From assembly GCA_034401135.1 (NCBI GenBank), contig JAWZSP010000008.1, positions 744,001 through 808,000 on the forward strand: DNA of 64,000 nt, given 5' to 3'. The position numbers and the translations under genes were made by a program. Each line of letters begins with the position of its first letter. Position 1 is the stretch's first letter. The notes under the pieces are model-generated. The model did no database searches. It was not told where the DNA came from and saw nothing but the letters and a program-made list of their open reading frames with translations. Of the stretch, positions 1 through 10,482 are shown piece after piece. This DNA comes from Volutella citrinella (taxonomy: Eukaryota; Ascomycota; Sordariomycetes; Hypocreales; Nectriaceae).

Positions 1-467
1 GATACTTTAACGACTCGTCCAACACAATGCACGCCCTCAAGGGACTATGGTTTCAGACGGGAGATATCGCCAAGGTGGATGAGCAGGGCAATGTGTACTT
101 CATTGGCAGGATCAAGGACATGATTCGTCGCCGAGGAGAGAATGTGAATGCGTCCGAGGTTGAAGACGAGTTTCTGCAGCACCCAGATGTGGTTATCGCG
201 GCCGCGTACGGCGTCCCCTCGGAGCTTGGCTCGGGGACGGAGGAGGATGTCAAGGTGGCCGTGCAGCTGCAGCCCTCGAGCACCATCAGCGAGGCCGAGC
301 TGTGGAGCTGGGCTGCTCGGCACATGGCCAAGTTTCAAGTGCCGAGCATTATCGAGTTTGTCAGCGAGATCAAGAATACTCCGACGGGGAAGTTGGAGAA
401 GGGAGGCTTGACGTCCCAGGGAGGGGTGAGATTCGACCATAGGACATTGGGGAAGTCAATGTTGTGA
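1..467 (+). CDS. Acyl-CoA synthetase / AMP-binding enzyme, C-terminal fragment
   Basis: This is the 3' end of a gene that begins before the window. The open frame runs from the first bases (a Y-F-N-D stretch typical of ANL enzymes, codons from base 3) to the stop at 467. Visible motifs are the GxWFQTGDxA core with the conserved Asp of the hinge region, the GRIKDMIRRRGENV segment (the A8 motif, where the enzyme pivots between adenylation and thioesterification), a VxxAAAYGVP strand, and a C-terminal PTGKLEK element holding the expected catalytic lysine. The family activates a carboxylic acid as acyl-AMP and then acyl-CoA. The GENVNASEVED form resembles CaiC/long-chain and aryl-CoA ligases more than NRPS adenylation domains. 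Substrate cannot be inferred. No peroxisomal SKL is seen; the end is KSML. It converges on the dehydrogenase at 697-1794 with 229 bp between. Confidence 0.88.
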   Translation, partial: YFNDSSNTMHALKGLWFQTGDIAKVDEQGNVYFIGRIKDMIRRRGENVNASEVEDEFLQHPDVVIAAAYGVPSELGSGTEEDVKVAVQLQPSSTISEAELWSWAARHMAKFQVPSIIEFVSEIKNTPTGKLEKGGLTSQGGVRFDHRTLGKSML

Positions 468-696
468 AGTATATGAAGAGGGAAAATAATAATCAGACTC
501 GATATGATTACCATTCACAATTATGTGTAAGATGAACGCTAAACTGCAAAGTACAGACGCTGAGCAGTGACAGACAACTTCGCACGTAGAGCATCTGGAA
601 GGCTCAGCAATGTGTCATCTCCCCATGTCCGATTGTTCTCGATAGCCCGCAAGTACTGATGCCTCAGAATCGTGGGCAACATCGTAATGTCCAAAA

Positions 697-1794
697 TTAA
701 ACCTCAAGCATTCGCTTCACACATCCAGGCTCAATGGCATCAAGTTCCTTGGCGACAATAGACCACATCTTGGCGCCAGCATCCGCCGTAATCCAAGGGG
801 GGATCTGCGACCTAGCACTTGGGCATTAGCATCACACCAGGAGCTTCAGTCGTGTTGGTTGACTTACTCTGCGTTCTCGCACGACTCCAGCAGACAGCCA
901 TGAGTCGACTCGTCCACCGCGAGACCATGCAGCAAGGTGCGACTGCCATCCTCGGCTGTCCGACCATGATCGGCGTGCATCTTGGCCAGATTTTCGCGGA
1001 AATCGGGCGGGGCGTTGCGAGCGAGCTCCGTCTTGCAGAGGCCGGGGCATATCAGGTTGGTAACAACGCGGGTTCGAGAGACGGGGAGAAGCGCTGACAG
1101 ATGGCGGCCGGCCAGGATCTCCATGAGCTTGGTGAGCGGATAGCTGCGAGTATGTCAGAGTGGTGCCTCCGACGTAGGGGGGCCTGGGGCAGACGGGCTC
1201 TGTGACTTACGAGGGAAAGATGAGCTTGTCATCCGTGTCAAGCAGTCCGATGGGGTCATGCTGGATACTTTCCCACAGCTTCTCCATCTCGAAGCTGGCT
1301 CGGCTGGTTACAATGGCGACGTGGCCTAGACTGCCAGTCTTGTGCGCGGATGCGCTCATCTGGGGAAAGAGGAGAGCCTCGAGCAGAAACGTGCTCGTTA
1401 CATTGACGGTGAAAGCCAGAAGGTGGCCTTCTGCCTCCGCCCGCTCCGCGATGGCTACCGCTGCGTTCTCAATGAGTCCGTCCAGCCGCTCGAGCTCTGT
1501 CGCAGCTCGAGCAGCAAACGCCTTGACTGATGAATAGCTGGCCAGGTCCAGCTGCCATACCTCGGCTACTCCTTTCCTCCCGGTCTCTTCATCGATTTTT
1601 GCTCTGGCAGTCTCTCCCTTGGCAACGTCTCTTACTCCGAGGATGACTTTGGACGCGTCGGCGGCTACTAGGTGTTTTGCAGCCTCGTAGCCGAGTCCGG
1701 TGTTGGCACCGGTCACAATGTAGACCTTGGAGGAGCAGGTCTCGGACGAGATGAGAAGCGGCAGGCCAATCTTTTGCTTTGATGCGTCTGCCAT
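697..1794 (-). CDS. Short-chain dehydrogenase/reductase (SDR), three exons
   Basis: Predicted exons are 1794-1211, 1143-868 and 811-697, with GT-AG introns of 67 and 56 bp; the joined frame is 324 aa. Exon 1 carries the Rossmann motif TGANTGLG near residue 28, a variant of the NNAG motif (ENAAVA) and the catalytic-Ser strand IVTSRAS. Splicing of exon 1 to exon 2 creates YPLTK, the Y-x-x-x-K catalytic pair, which strongly supports this junction. Exon 3 ends CVKRMLEV. The fold and motifs predict an NAD(P)(H)-dependent oxidoreductase of the fungal retinol-dehydrogenase/WW-domain-oxidoreductase-like group. The substrate is unknown. It lies tail to tail with the acyl-CoA synthetase, which proves no shared pathway. 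The first 20 residues before the Rossmann strand are normal for the family. Confidence 0.85.
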
Positions 1795-2590
1795 TGTTAA
1801 TTTCTGGTTATCCGGCTATGGATGGGAAAAGGGGTTGTGAGCTGAGAATATGGTACTCGAGATAGATGAGTGTCCTGTTTAGTATGCTTCACAGCCATCA
1901 TCGATATTCACCAGGTGTGTATATATTCCCCCTTCGGAGTTTTTACCTTCTCCACGGCCCCGATCATCATCCCGATCATTGTGCAAGTATCCACGGCCAT
2001 AAGTAAAGCCCGGGTTGCTGTGCTTGGGGTTACCGGAGCCCGGGGCGGAGTTAAGCGGACTTTGTGCAGGGCAGCCACCACTGGTTGACCACCGCACGAC
2101 AGCTCACTCATATGTCAGTAGGGGCTAGTTCAAATGTAATCTTGGCTCTATGATGACATTGGGCTGTTTACGAGGCCGGTCGAGCCTGGGGTGCGCGTGG
2201 CGGTCGACCCATTGGGCGATGGGCTGTTACATCATAATGATTATAGACGGAATCACGATGACTGGACCGTAGATCATTCTAGCATGAAGGCGATCTTCTT
2301 TCTGGAAAATTCAATCAATAAATTTCTGTCTTAATAAAAAGCGTCAAAAAATTGCCCAGCCAGTTCAAGACAGAAGCAGCTTGGACGTGTCCGTAGAAGG
2401 GTAACTTGGTAGCAGAAGCCGGGAGATGTGCTCCGTCGACTGCAGTGCAGGCCTGGCATTGGATCGAGATCCAAGAAGCATACACAGGGGATATGCAGGA
2501 AGTTGAGTGCCGTGCTTGACCACAAGGGCCGGTTGAGCCGCCCATCGTGTCCCCATTCGTTTTTAGAATGTACATAGAGGGCTGGACGGC
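1795..2590. other. Intergenic, SDR promoter side and copper-ATPase 3' side
   Basis: This stretch holds the upstream region of the dehydrogenase and the downstream region of the copper ATPase. Small open frames here have no recognisable protein content, and no RNA gene or repeat was seen. Confidence 0.5.
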
Positions 2591-5500
2591 CTAAACCTTG
2601 GCCAAGCGCAACATTGCGGCAGCGATAATGACTGGCAGCACACTGGCGAGCTCTCCCAGACCAGCGAACTCTGGCGGGATGCGAGCGTTCACGAAGGCGC
2701 CCGAGGCCAACAAGACTGCAACCAGGTTGTACACGAAGCTCCACCCAAAGTTGAAGGCGATCCGGTGAATGGACTTGCGGCTCACGTTGATGAGCGTAAT
2801 CACCTTCCTCAAGTCTGGACGAACCAAGACAGCATCTGCGGCCGACTGGGCGATGTCTGTCCCGCCATTGATGTGGACTCCAATATCAGCACCAGCCAAG
2901 GCCACCGCATCATTCGTGCCGTCTCCACAGAAGATGATGATCGGTTTCTTTCCCTTGTTACCAGTCGAATCTGTGGACGACTCCCGCAAGTTTCTAATGT
3001 ACGCTTCCTTTTCAGCCGGCGAGCAGCGAGACTTGACATTCTCTCCCGGAATACACAACTGAGACGTAATGGCACGAACCGCCGCGTCATCATCCCCTGA
3101 AAGAACGTGAACAGCGATCCCCCTATTCTGAAGTTCAGACACGGCAAGCTGAGAGTCGGGCCTTATTTGGTCCTGGAGACCAAACACGCCAGAAAGTGAG
3201 CCGTTGATGGTGAAGCAGAAGGCGGTATAGCCCTTTGAGAGTATCGACTGCACAGCCGGCTCATCCGTGAGGCCCAGCCACCGAGAGTTTCCGGCACACA
3301 GCGTATACCCATCAACTTGCCCTTCAACACCTTTTCCGGTTACCATTCTTGGGTCATTGACAGCCGCTGGCTCTATGCCCGAGTCCTTCAAGTACCTGGC
3401 GACAGCAGCCGAGACAGGGTGCTTGTTGTGGCAGATCAATCCCAGCAGAGACTTGGCTGTTTCGGGTCGATCAGACACAACCGATGCTTCAGCAACGCTG
3501 AGCTTACCCATGGTCAGGGTACCCGTCTTGTCAAAGATGACGTGTTTCGCTTTGTAGGCAATCTCAATGCTCTCTGAAGATTTGAAAATAACCCCATGTT
3601 CGGCAGCGACACCCGTGGCGATGACGATAACCATGGGCACGGCGAGGCCGATTGCACAGGGGCACGACACGATGAGGACCGTAATAGCGTAGGTAATGGC
3701 CTGTATGACAGCCTCGCGTGCGTCCTTTCCTTGCACTGCGATCCCGACAGCAATCCAAGTCACAAATGTGATGATTGTCAAGACAATTACCACCGGGACA
3801 AAGTAGGTGGCAATGCGGTCAGCGGTTTCCTGCAGCTTGGGCTTGGACATTTTGGCTTGGTCGACCATGGTCGCAATGCTGCTGATGGTGTTTTCAGCAG
3901 GAAGGCGGCTCAATCGAACGGTCAAAATGCCTGAGCCATTGATGGACCCTGCAATGACAGTCGAGCCAACGCCCTTCTCGACTGGAATCGACTCTCCCGT
4001 GAGCATGGATTCGTCCACCTCAGACGCACCAGATATGACCGTGCCGTCAGTCACAATTCGTGATTCCGGTTTCACTTTGAAGATGTCTCCCAGCTGGAGG
4101 AGCCGAGCGTCGATTTCAGTCTCGGTTCCCGATCCATCCAGAATGGTGGCCGTGGGGGTCTGAAGTGACCTGATGGAGATGGACTCCACGGCCTTCTGTC
4201 GTGCATAGGCGCTGAGATAGCGACCAACCATGATCAGTGTGACAAGCAGAGTGCTGGTTTCGAAGAACTGCCCGGTCGACAGTGGGCGACCCAGGGCGAG
4301 GTAGCAGAAGGAAACGAGCGAGAAGATGTAGGCCGCGCTTGTGCTCAAGACGATCAACAAGTCCATCTCAATCACACGTGAAAAGACAAAGGCCTTCAGC
4401 GCCTTTGGGTAGAACGGACCAGCTATGACAACTTGAACGATGGTTGCAAGTGCAAGTGAGGCAGAGGCATAGGCAAGTTCCCTCTCAGGCAGAGGCGCCC
4501 AGGCCATAACCAAGACGGGGATTGTCAGCACGGCGGAAAGCAGCGTCATCAGGGCCATGTACCGGACGTGCTTGCTACCGGCTTCAAGGCTTGGGTCGGG
4601 ATGAGACGCAGCCAGCTTCATAGGCCGTTCCCAACCTTTCTCCGCAAGGTCCCTGGGGCCGACAAGCTGGGGATCGAAATCAACCCTCACCGTGGTCTTA
4701 TCCACCAGCTTCATCGCAGTAACACCCATGGGCCATGGACCATTGACGATGCTTTCAGGGTCACCATCGGGGATCAAGTCCAAGCTCGTGGTTTTGAGGT
4801 TCATCAGCTCACATTTGAACTCCGTCGTCCTGTGCAAGTGTTTGATGACCTCTTCGGATGTCATGGCACCCACATCCAAGTCAAACTCGACCCGTGCGAG
4901 AACAAGGCTTGTTTTGAGATTGCTAAGTGGTGCAAGCGTCTGAAGAGTCCGCTGAAGCTTGGTCTCACAGCCCGTACAAGTCATTCCAGAAATGGATAGG
5001 ACCAGGTGTTCCTTTGCCGAACGGTCGGCTTTTTCGACATCCAAATCCCCAGTCCCGGATTTTGGGCGAGATTCTCCTTTCAGGGGCGTGACGGTAACCT
5101 TCTGATGCCTCTTTCCCGAAAGAGACCGCTTGGAGCTTGCGGAAGAGCGATTACTGCCCGAGCGTCGTACAGGTGCCGAGGGCCGTTTCCTTCCGGAGCA
5201 GCATGACTCTTGGCCAAGGGCCACCAGGGCTTTGCAGATACAGCCCAGGGCCTCCAGTTGAGCCTTGTAGTCATTGCGGGCGCGGCGTGAGTGAGATGAG
5301 CACGGTTTCCCCGATTTTCCCTCTGAGCAAGAATCGATGGACCCGACTGCGTGGGTGTCAATGCTGGTAGGCGTACTAGTTTTGAGGGAGTGCATACCTT
5401 TAGTGCTCTGGTTCGAGATTGTAGCCATTGAACCCTTTCGACACTCTCGCAGGGCGATTTCATCAAGGCACGTCTCATCGCAGCAAGGTGTCGTCTGGCC

Positions 5501-6325
5501 CACGCAACAAGGAGGTCTGTCATCCCTGCACTTGGACTTTTTGGCTTGTTTCTCCTTTGAGCAGCCCTTGGGGGTGCAGCAGTCGTCCACTTCAATGCCA
5601 GTCTTTGGAGCGCAGCAGCTGTCCTTAACGGCGGGTGCAGGTTGTTTACCACAGCACCCATCACTGGCAGGCTTTGCAGAAACCTTGGGAGCGCAGCAGC
5701 TATCCTGGACAGTGGACGGAACTGGTTGCTTGGGAGCGCAGCAGGTATCTTGGACAGTGGACGGAACTGGTTGCTTGGGAGTGCAGCAGCTATCTTGGAC
5801 GAGCCCAGGGGCCTTGGGGGGTCCGCAGCAGTCAGCATCGCTTTCGATCTCCTTGGGGGCGCAGCAAGATTCCGCTGTGGCAGCTGACTTGGGCGAGCAG
5901 CAGCTATCCTTGCCAGCGACCCCAACAGGCTGGGGAGCGCAACAGCCATCAGCCTTTTCCTCAGCAGGCGGGTTTTTGGGTGCGCAGCAAGACGTTGCAG
6001 TCGTGTTCACTCGGCTTTCAGAAGAGCAGCATCCGCCGGGCGGCGTGCTGGGCAATGAGAGGAGCTGGACAGCTGGGCCTTCATCTTTGGTGCAGTCCTT
6101 CTGAGGGGCGCAGCAAGAGTCCGAGTCATCGCTGGAGGAGCCCTCAACAGGCGCAGCTTGTGTGTCTGGCTGCGCGGAAGACTTGCAGCACGACTCACGA
6201 CATCCATCACTGGCCTCGGGGAGTTCCTTGCTGACCGCCTGCGGAGTCGTGGGGCGCTCAGGTGGGCTTTCGGGTGGGTTTTCAGGTGGTGGGCCGGAGC
6301 CGCAGCATCCAGAGCCACAGGCCAT
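2591..6325 (-). CDS. crpA: Copper-exporting P1B-type ATPase with metallothionein-like Cys-rich N-terminus (CrpA type)
   Basis: Single-exon frame of 1244 aa starting at MACGSGCC. An upstream in-frame ATG at 6445 would add 40 residues with no family resemblance, so 6325 is preferred. The first roughly 380 residues hold 18 Cys-Cys pairs, mostly as D-S-C-C-A-P-K modules. Next comes one heavy-metal-associated domain (GMTCTGC, about residue 447), then the P-type core: DESMLTGES actuator loop, the S-CPC-AIGL transmembrane metal site (about 887), the DKTGTLT phosphorylation site (about 931), the HP locus (HNKHPVS) and the GDGTNDA hinge (about 1133). CPC-type pumps of this design (A. fumigatus CrpA, C. 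albicans Crp1) export Cu(I) and confer copper resistance; the symbol is assigned by architecture. Expression is probably copper-induced, by analogy only. The gene diverges from the Zn2Cys6 regulator beginning near 7826. Confidence 0.93.
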   Translation of the reverse strand: MACGSGCCGSGPPPENPPESPPERPTTPQAVSKELPEASDGCRESCCKSSAQPDTQAAPVEGSSSDDSDSCCAPQKDCTKDEGPAVQLLSLPSTPPGGCCSSESRVNTTATSCCAPKNPPAEEKADGCCAPQPVGVAGKDSCCSPKSAATAESCCAPKEIESDADCCGPPKAPGLVQDSCCTPKQPVPSTVQDTCCAPKQPVPSTVQDSCCAPKVSAKPASDGCCGKQPAPAVKDSCCAPKTGIEVDDCCTPKGCSKEKQAKKSKCRDDRPPCCVGQTTPCCDETCLDEIALRECRKGSMATISNQSTKGMHSLKTSTPTSIDTHAVGSIDSCSEGKSGKPCSSHSRRARNDYKAQLEALGCICKALVALGQESCCSGRKRPSAPVRRSGSNRSSASSKRSLSGKRHQKVTVTPLKGESRPKSGTGDLDVEKADRSAKEHLVLSISGMTCTGCETKLQRTLQTLAPLSNLKTSLVLARVEFDLDVGAMTSEEVIKHLHRTTEFKCELMNLKTTSLDLIPDGDPESIVNGPWPMGVTAMKLVDKTTVRVDFDPQLVGPRDLAEKGWERPMKLAASHPDPSLEAGSKHVRYMALMTLLSAVLTIPVLVMAWAPLPERELAYASASLALATIVQVVIAGPFYPKALKAFVFSRVIEMDLLIVLSTSAAYIFSLVSFCYLALGRPLSTGQFFETSTLLVTLIMVGRYLSAYARQKAVESISIRSLQTPTATILDGSGTETEIDARLLQLGDIFKVKPESRIVTDGTVISGASEVDESMLTGESIPVEKGVGSTVIAGSINGSGILTVRLSRLPAENTISSIATMVDQAKMSKPKLQETADRIATYFVPVVIVLTIITFVTWIAVGIAVQGKDAREAVIQAITYAITVLIVSCPCAIGLAVPMVIVIATGVAAEHGVIFKSSESIEIAYKAKHVIFDKTGTLTMGKLSVAEASVVSDRPETAKSLLGLICHNKHPVSAAVARYLKDSGIEPAAVNDPRMVTGKGVEGQVDGYTLCAGNSRWLGLTDEPAVQSILSKGYTAFCFTINGSLSGVFGLQDQIRPDSQLAVSELQNRGIAVHVLSGDDDAAVRAITSQLCIPGENVKSRCSPAEKEAYIRNLRESSTDSTGNKGKKPIIIFCGDGTNDAVALAGADIGVHINGGTDIAQSAADAVLVRPDLRKVITLINVSRKSIHRIAFNFGWSFVYNLVAVLLASGAFVNARIPPEFAGLGELASVLPVIIAAAMLRLAKV
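5706..5795 (-). repeat. 45-bp tandem duplication inside the Cys-rich region of the copper ATPase
   Basis: Two adjacent near-identical 45-bp units, 5706-5750 and 5751-5795, encode two copies of a 15-residue module carrying one Cys-Cys pair (K-Q-P-V-P-S-T-V-Q-D-x-C-C-A-P). The units differ at very few bases, indicating a recent in-frame duplication that added a metal-binding pair. Confidence 0.9.
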
Positions 6326-7825
6326 AATGTCAACAATGAGGCGAATTTCGTCAAGAGGTTGTGCTACGTCTTGGCGTTGGTTTGATAAGTTGGAAGGCCA
6401 CCGCAATCTTGAGATGCAAGACTTTCGGCGGGGATCGGAATGCACGGTTCCTCAGATTGCGGCCTTAGGCAGCCATTTCCCTCGAAAGCAGCCAGCCACC
6501 AACCAGCCAGCCACAATCACCAGATGCCGACTATCGGACTGTGGCAATTTAGTATGGGTAGACTTCCAGAGTTTCGGTCAATTCTAGAACGACTTGGGGG
6601 CGCCGAAATTGTCCTTTAATTGGTAGAACAAGAGAACTACAGAACAATAGGTCTTAAACCTTGCACCGAGGACCCCCACCCTAATTTTCCGAACGTGTAA
6701 TCCTCTCCATGTGAACATAGCCTTCGGAGGTTGCCCTTCCAGCCGTCTTAAGTGATAAAAATAAGCCCCCTGGTCACAAGCTAAGGGCTCTCCTACCTCG
6801 ATTGCGTTGCTTTAGTGACATGGACGGCAGCTCTCAAGATTAGCTAGGGTAGCCACATTCTTACCCTTGCTGCATACAAAACGCATCTTTCCTCTCCTCA
6901 ATCACACTATTGGTGTCTTACTCGCAGGCAATCATCATTACGATTAGGTGGTTTGGACACTTCCTCACTCATCAGAGTCCCATTATGGTAGTGGCGGCTG
7001 AACGATATGGGGTGGGGACTTCAAGTCTTGCTCGACATTGTAGTATGGACAGGGAGCGCCATAGTCAAGGCAATCTGTGAATGAAATGACCATCACCGGG
7101 TTTCGGTAGTAGCACGGATATGCACTTGACTATGCAGTCTACCTCGGCGGGTCGTGGCCAACTATTTGGGTATTGTTCACTCTGGTTGGCCTTCTCCATC
7201 TACGATCGGGTTACCGTGTTTGGCCATGGGAAGATTCTTGAATGATTCGACATGGTTCCAACTCAAGCTGTCATGAAACACGGCCGTGCTGGTGCAATGC
7301 TTTTCTTGGGTCCTTTCTTTTCTTTTTCCCCCCAGAGAAGGCTCCAGAAAACTTTGACGCCAGCATATCATGCATAATTATCTCGATCCGACCGCCTATC
7401 AAATCTGCAGATCCGCGAATCTCACAGGGGCGATCCGGTTGAAAACCGTCTTGTGGATCCTCGTGCACTCCCGAGGTGATCCACTTGCTGGGATGGCTGG
7501 TCATAATGCATTGGGATCGCAGCCGCTGCACGGTTATCGTGCACTGTCATTGGTCCAGCCGAGGTCAAAAATTGAGCCGGACATTCCGGATTGATAATAA
7601 CACAGATGGGATACTAGACTGCCCGTCACCTGTCCCATCGTCTCTCTGGGCTGTTTCACAGGCCAAAATCTAAAGCCATCAGAAGCGTTATTACGGTATT
7701 GCTTATGTCCTCAACGCAAATACGAATTGACGAAACGAAGCGCTCTGCTACAACACGGGCTACACTTGCTGGCCAAGCCACCACCGAGCCGACCACCTCG
7801 CGCCCGAGCGGGATTTGGATCGAAA
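6326..7825. promoter_or_regulatory. Divergent intergenic region between copper ATPase (-) and Zn2Cys6 regulator (+)
   Basis: About 1.5 kb between two divergent starts, so it must contain both promoters. I could not assign a specific copper-response element by eye. No conserved open frame was seen. An in-frame ATG at 7727 may belong to the regulator's first exon. Confidence 0.4.
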
Positions 7826-10241
7826 ATGCAATTATCATCATACCTTCAGCCTTTGGCAGTAAGAATCATGCCCTCTTCCCCTGAAAACTGCCCCAACAAC
7901 CACGCCCGGGAACCGAAGGACCATTTATTCTCACGACGCTTCTCAGCATGCTTCCTTACGTCTTTCTATCTGCATCCCGCTAATTCGAGTTTGTCTCTAC
8001 CTACATAGTGCACAAATTGCAGAGCTAGGAGAGTAAGTTTGGTCCCCATTTTCTCTCCAATTCGACAAGCCCATCCAAGTGGGAGAGTTTGAAAGAAACT
8101 GTAAATTCTGACCAAGATATTTACCCCCATCTAGCTCCGTTGTAATCGAGAGACTCCCGAATGCCAGAGGTGCAAGGACGGTGGCATCAAATGTACCTGG
8201 CCTGCACGGGCACCACGCAAGCCCAGACCATCGAGGTAGTATTCCTTTCCGAGTGATCCTATCTCATCACACTAAGGAGTAACCATGATGTCTCAGGAAG
8301 CCTCAAGATTCGCCGTCATCTGCATCTTTGATGAAAAGATTGGAGAGGATCGAAGCGCAGTGTCGAGCCAGGCTGCCTAGCACAGTCTCCAGTCCTGCTG
8401 TCCAGGAGACCATTCTTGACAGCCCGATGACCGACAGTCCTTCGTCTGCACGATACACTCCCGCCAGCACAGCATGCACGCAACTATCTACACGCACCAG
8501 CACACCGACGGCCGAAAGCGGCAGTAGTACCTCGACAGGTGGAAGCAACGATAGTCAAGCCTCAATGGACGTTGTGCATCAAGCCAAGGAGTCCCAGTCA
8601 CTTGTGGCCCACCAGCTACGCAGCATGCCGGCCCTGATTTCTCCATGCTCTTACGGAACGTGCGTCACGATCGACAGGAGCGTCTCTGGCACCATGAAAG
8701 CGCTCACGCTCGGGCTAGATGGCGTGAGGCAGCACGTCCGCCGCACTGTTTCATCCGATTCAACAATCTGCGAGGCCATTGAAATCCCCGCCGACCTGAA
8801 AAGGCTCTGGCTTAACAGTGAGGATCCCCTTTCCACTTTCTGCATTTTACAATTGCTGATTTGAGCATTGGCAGAGTACCTGGAAGCTACAACAACGGAC
8901 GCCTACTTCGTGTTCCCCAACCTCTCCTTTCTTCAGTGGCTGCCGGATATCCTGGGCCATCCAAGCTTTCATGTCGACGCTGTTGTGATGCTAATTTACT
9001 ATTGTGTTCTTTACATCGGCAGCACATTGGTACAAGACGCGGACCACAACGGCAGGAAGTGGGCACGGCAGCTGTACATATCCTGCTTGCGCGCAATTCC
9101 TCTGTGGCAGCGAGAAGCGCGAGGGACTGCAATGGACATTTGTGCAGCTTTTTTCCTTGTAAGTTCGCTGTTCGAGAATTGGCTTTCGCTTTGCTCCTCC
9201 CGCTGCTTTTCCTCTGGAGTGGCTCACATCAAGCTGTTTTACACTTGCTTACTTGACCTTTTCCACAGAACATGGTTTCATTCTATCATTGTGATCTGCA
9301 TATGGCGTGGAACGCCTACAAATGGGTGGCAGAGTACGCACTATCCCTCAATCTGCACCGCATCGATGGATACAAGGACAAGCTGTCTCCAGGCTTCACG
9401 AGCGACTCCATACCAAACGAGGCCAGAATCGACTTTTGGGAGCTGGTATACTACGACCTCCACTACCAACTGGTACTCAACAGGCCGGCGCTTATCACGG
9501 ACACAATGGAAAGCTGGAATGTTGGACTGCCGAAGCTTGCTGAGCTGGATGGCTGCGAAAACGAGTCCACCGTGTCTCTCAAGTTCCTACTCTCTTCGCG
9601 GCTTGTCTTTGCCATCAAAGAGTTTTTCACCGTCATGGAGAGCCATGGAGACGAGGATGATCCTTACCTCCTTTTGGCGAATGTGGCTGCGATATGTGCT
9701 CGAATTGACGAGTCTTGCATGGAGGGTGACCTGGTAAGAAACCCTGTTGGTTGTAGTGAATGTTATAACATGAAGTAGCTAATGTTTTATGCAGATTCCT
9801 ATGGCCCACAAACGAGAGTTCCTCTCCTGGCGTCTTACTTCTTTTCTTCTTAGCGGCCACATCGCAATCTTATGCATGTTGCGCCGTGTCGTAGCCAGAA
9901 TCCGAAATCATTCGAGCCTGGAGCACGCCGACGGCGAAGTATCCGAAATGCCGCTCGCGATTCGCGCCTCTCGACGTGCCTTGCAAACGACCGCTGATTT
10001 TCTATACTCTGAGCCCCACCCCGGTCTGCTATCCATCTTGTCCGAAGTCTTCCTGATTCATCTCCCATACTCGTATCTGTTACATGCGAAGCCCGTTGAG
10101 GCTGGGGGATCTCGACTCGCTGAGGATACGGTTTTACTGCAGCGTATTGCAGGGCTGGCGAGGAATATATCAAAGACAAACCCTGAGACTCAGCCTCTGT
10201 CTAATGCTTTTGAAGAAGCTATCAGCTACATAACATCCTGA
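7826..10241 (+). CDS. Zn2Cys6 transcription factor with fungal-specific MHR domain, seven exons
   Basis: Model: 7826-7858, 8009-8032, 8135-8235, 8297-8817, 8875-9158, 9269-9733, 9795-10241; 624 aa. The zinc cluster is rebuilt across the first three exons as C12-x2-C15-x6-C22-x6-C29-x2-C32-x6-C39, beginning CTNCRARR and continuing LRCNRETPEC. A short coiled segment (LMKRLERIEAQ) and a Ser/Thr-rich linker follow, then a middle homology region containing VVMLIYYCVLYIG, HMAWNAYKWVAEYAL and DFWELVYYDLHYQL. Exon 2 is only 24 nt; an in-frame TAG directly upstream of it forces the acceptor at 8008. The first exon is the weakest part: ATG 7727 in the same frame would give 657 aa. Predicted nuclear DNA-binding regulator, targets unknown. 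It converges on the GH43 gene (241 bp apart) and diverges from the copper pump. Confidence 0.8.
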
Positions 10242-10482
10242 ATGCTGTCGCCACTTCTCCAAAGCTGCGAACATTACTGATACTGCACGACGACAAACTA
10301 CGGATTCTTCTGCACGGTGACTCAAGGACATAAATGGCCTTCTGAAGGAGGTTGAAGTCACTCATTGGAAGTTTTGAGGCTAAGCTTTTGTGTGGCAACA
10401 TCTATTGGTGGCTATCTGTTCCTAACTCACGTCTCGGAAGAAGAGGGAGATTTGAACGTTAAAAAGGTCTCAATCGCGAAGG

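Noticed and set aside
5080..5949. Open frame of 289 codons on the minus strand
   Set aside because: It lies inside the copper ATPase in another frame; its repetitive composition is the shadow of the Cys-Cys array.
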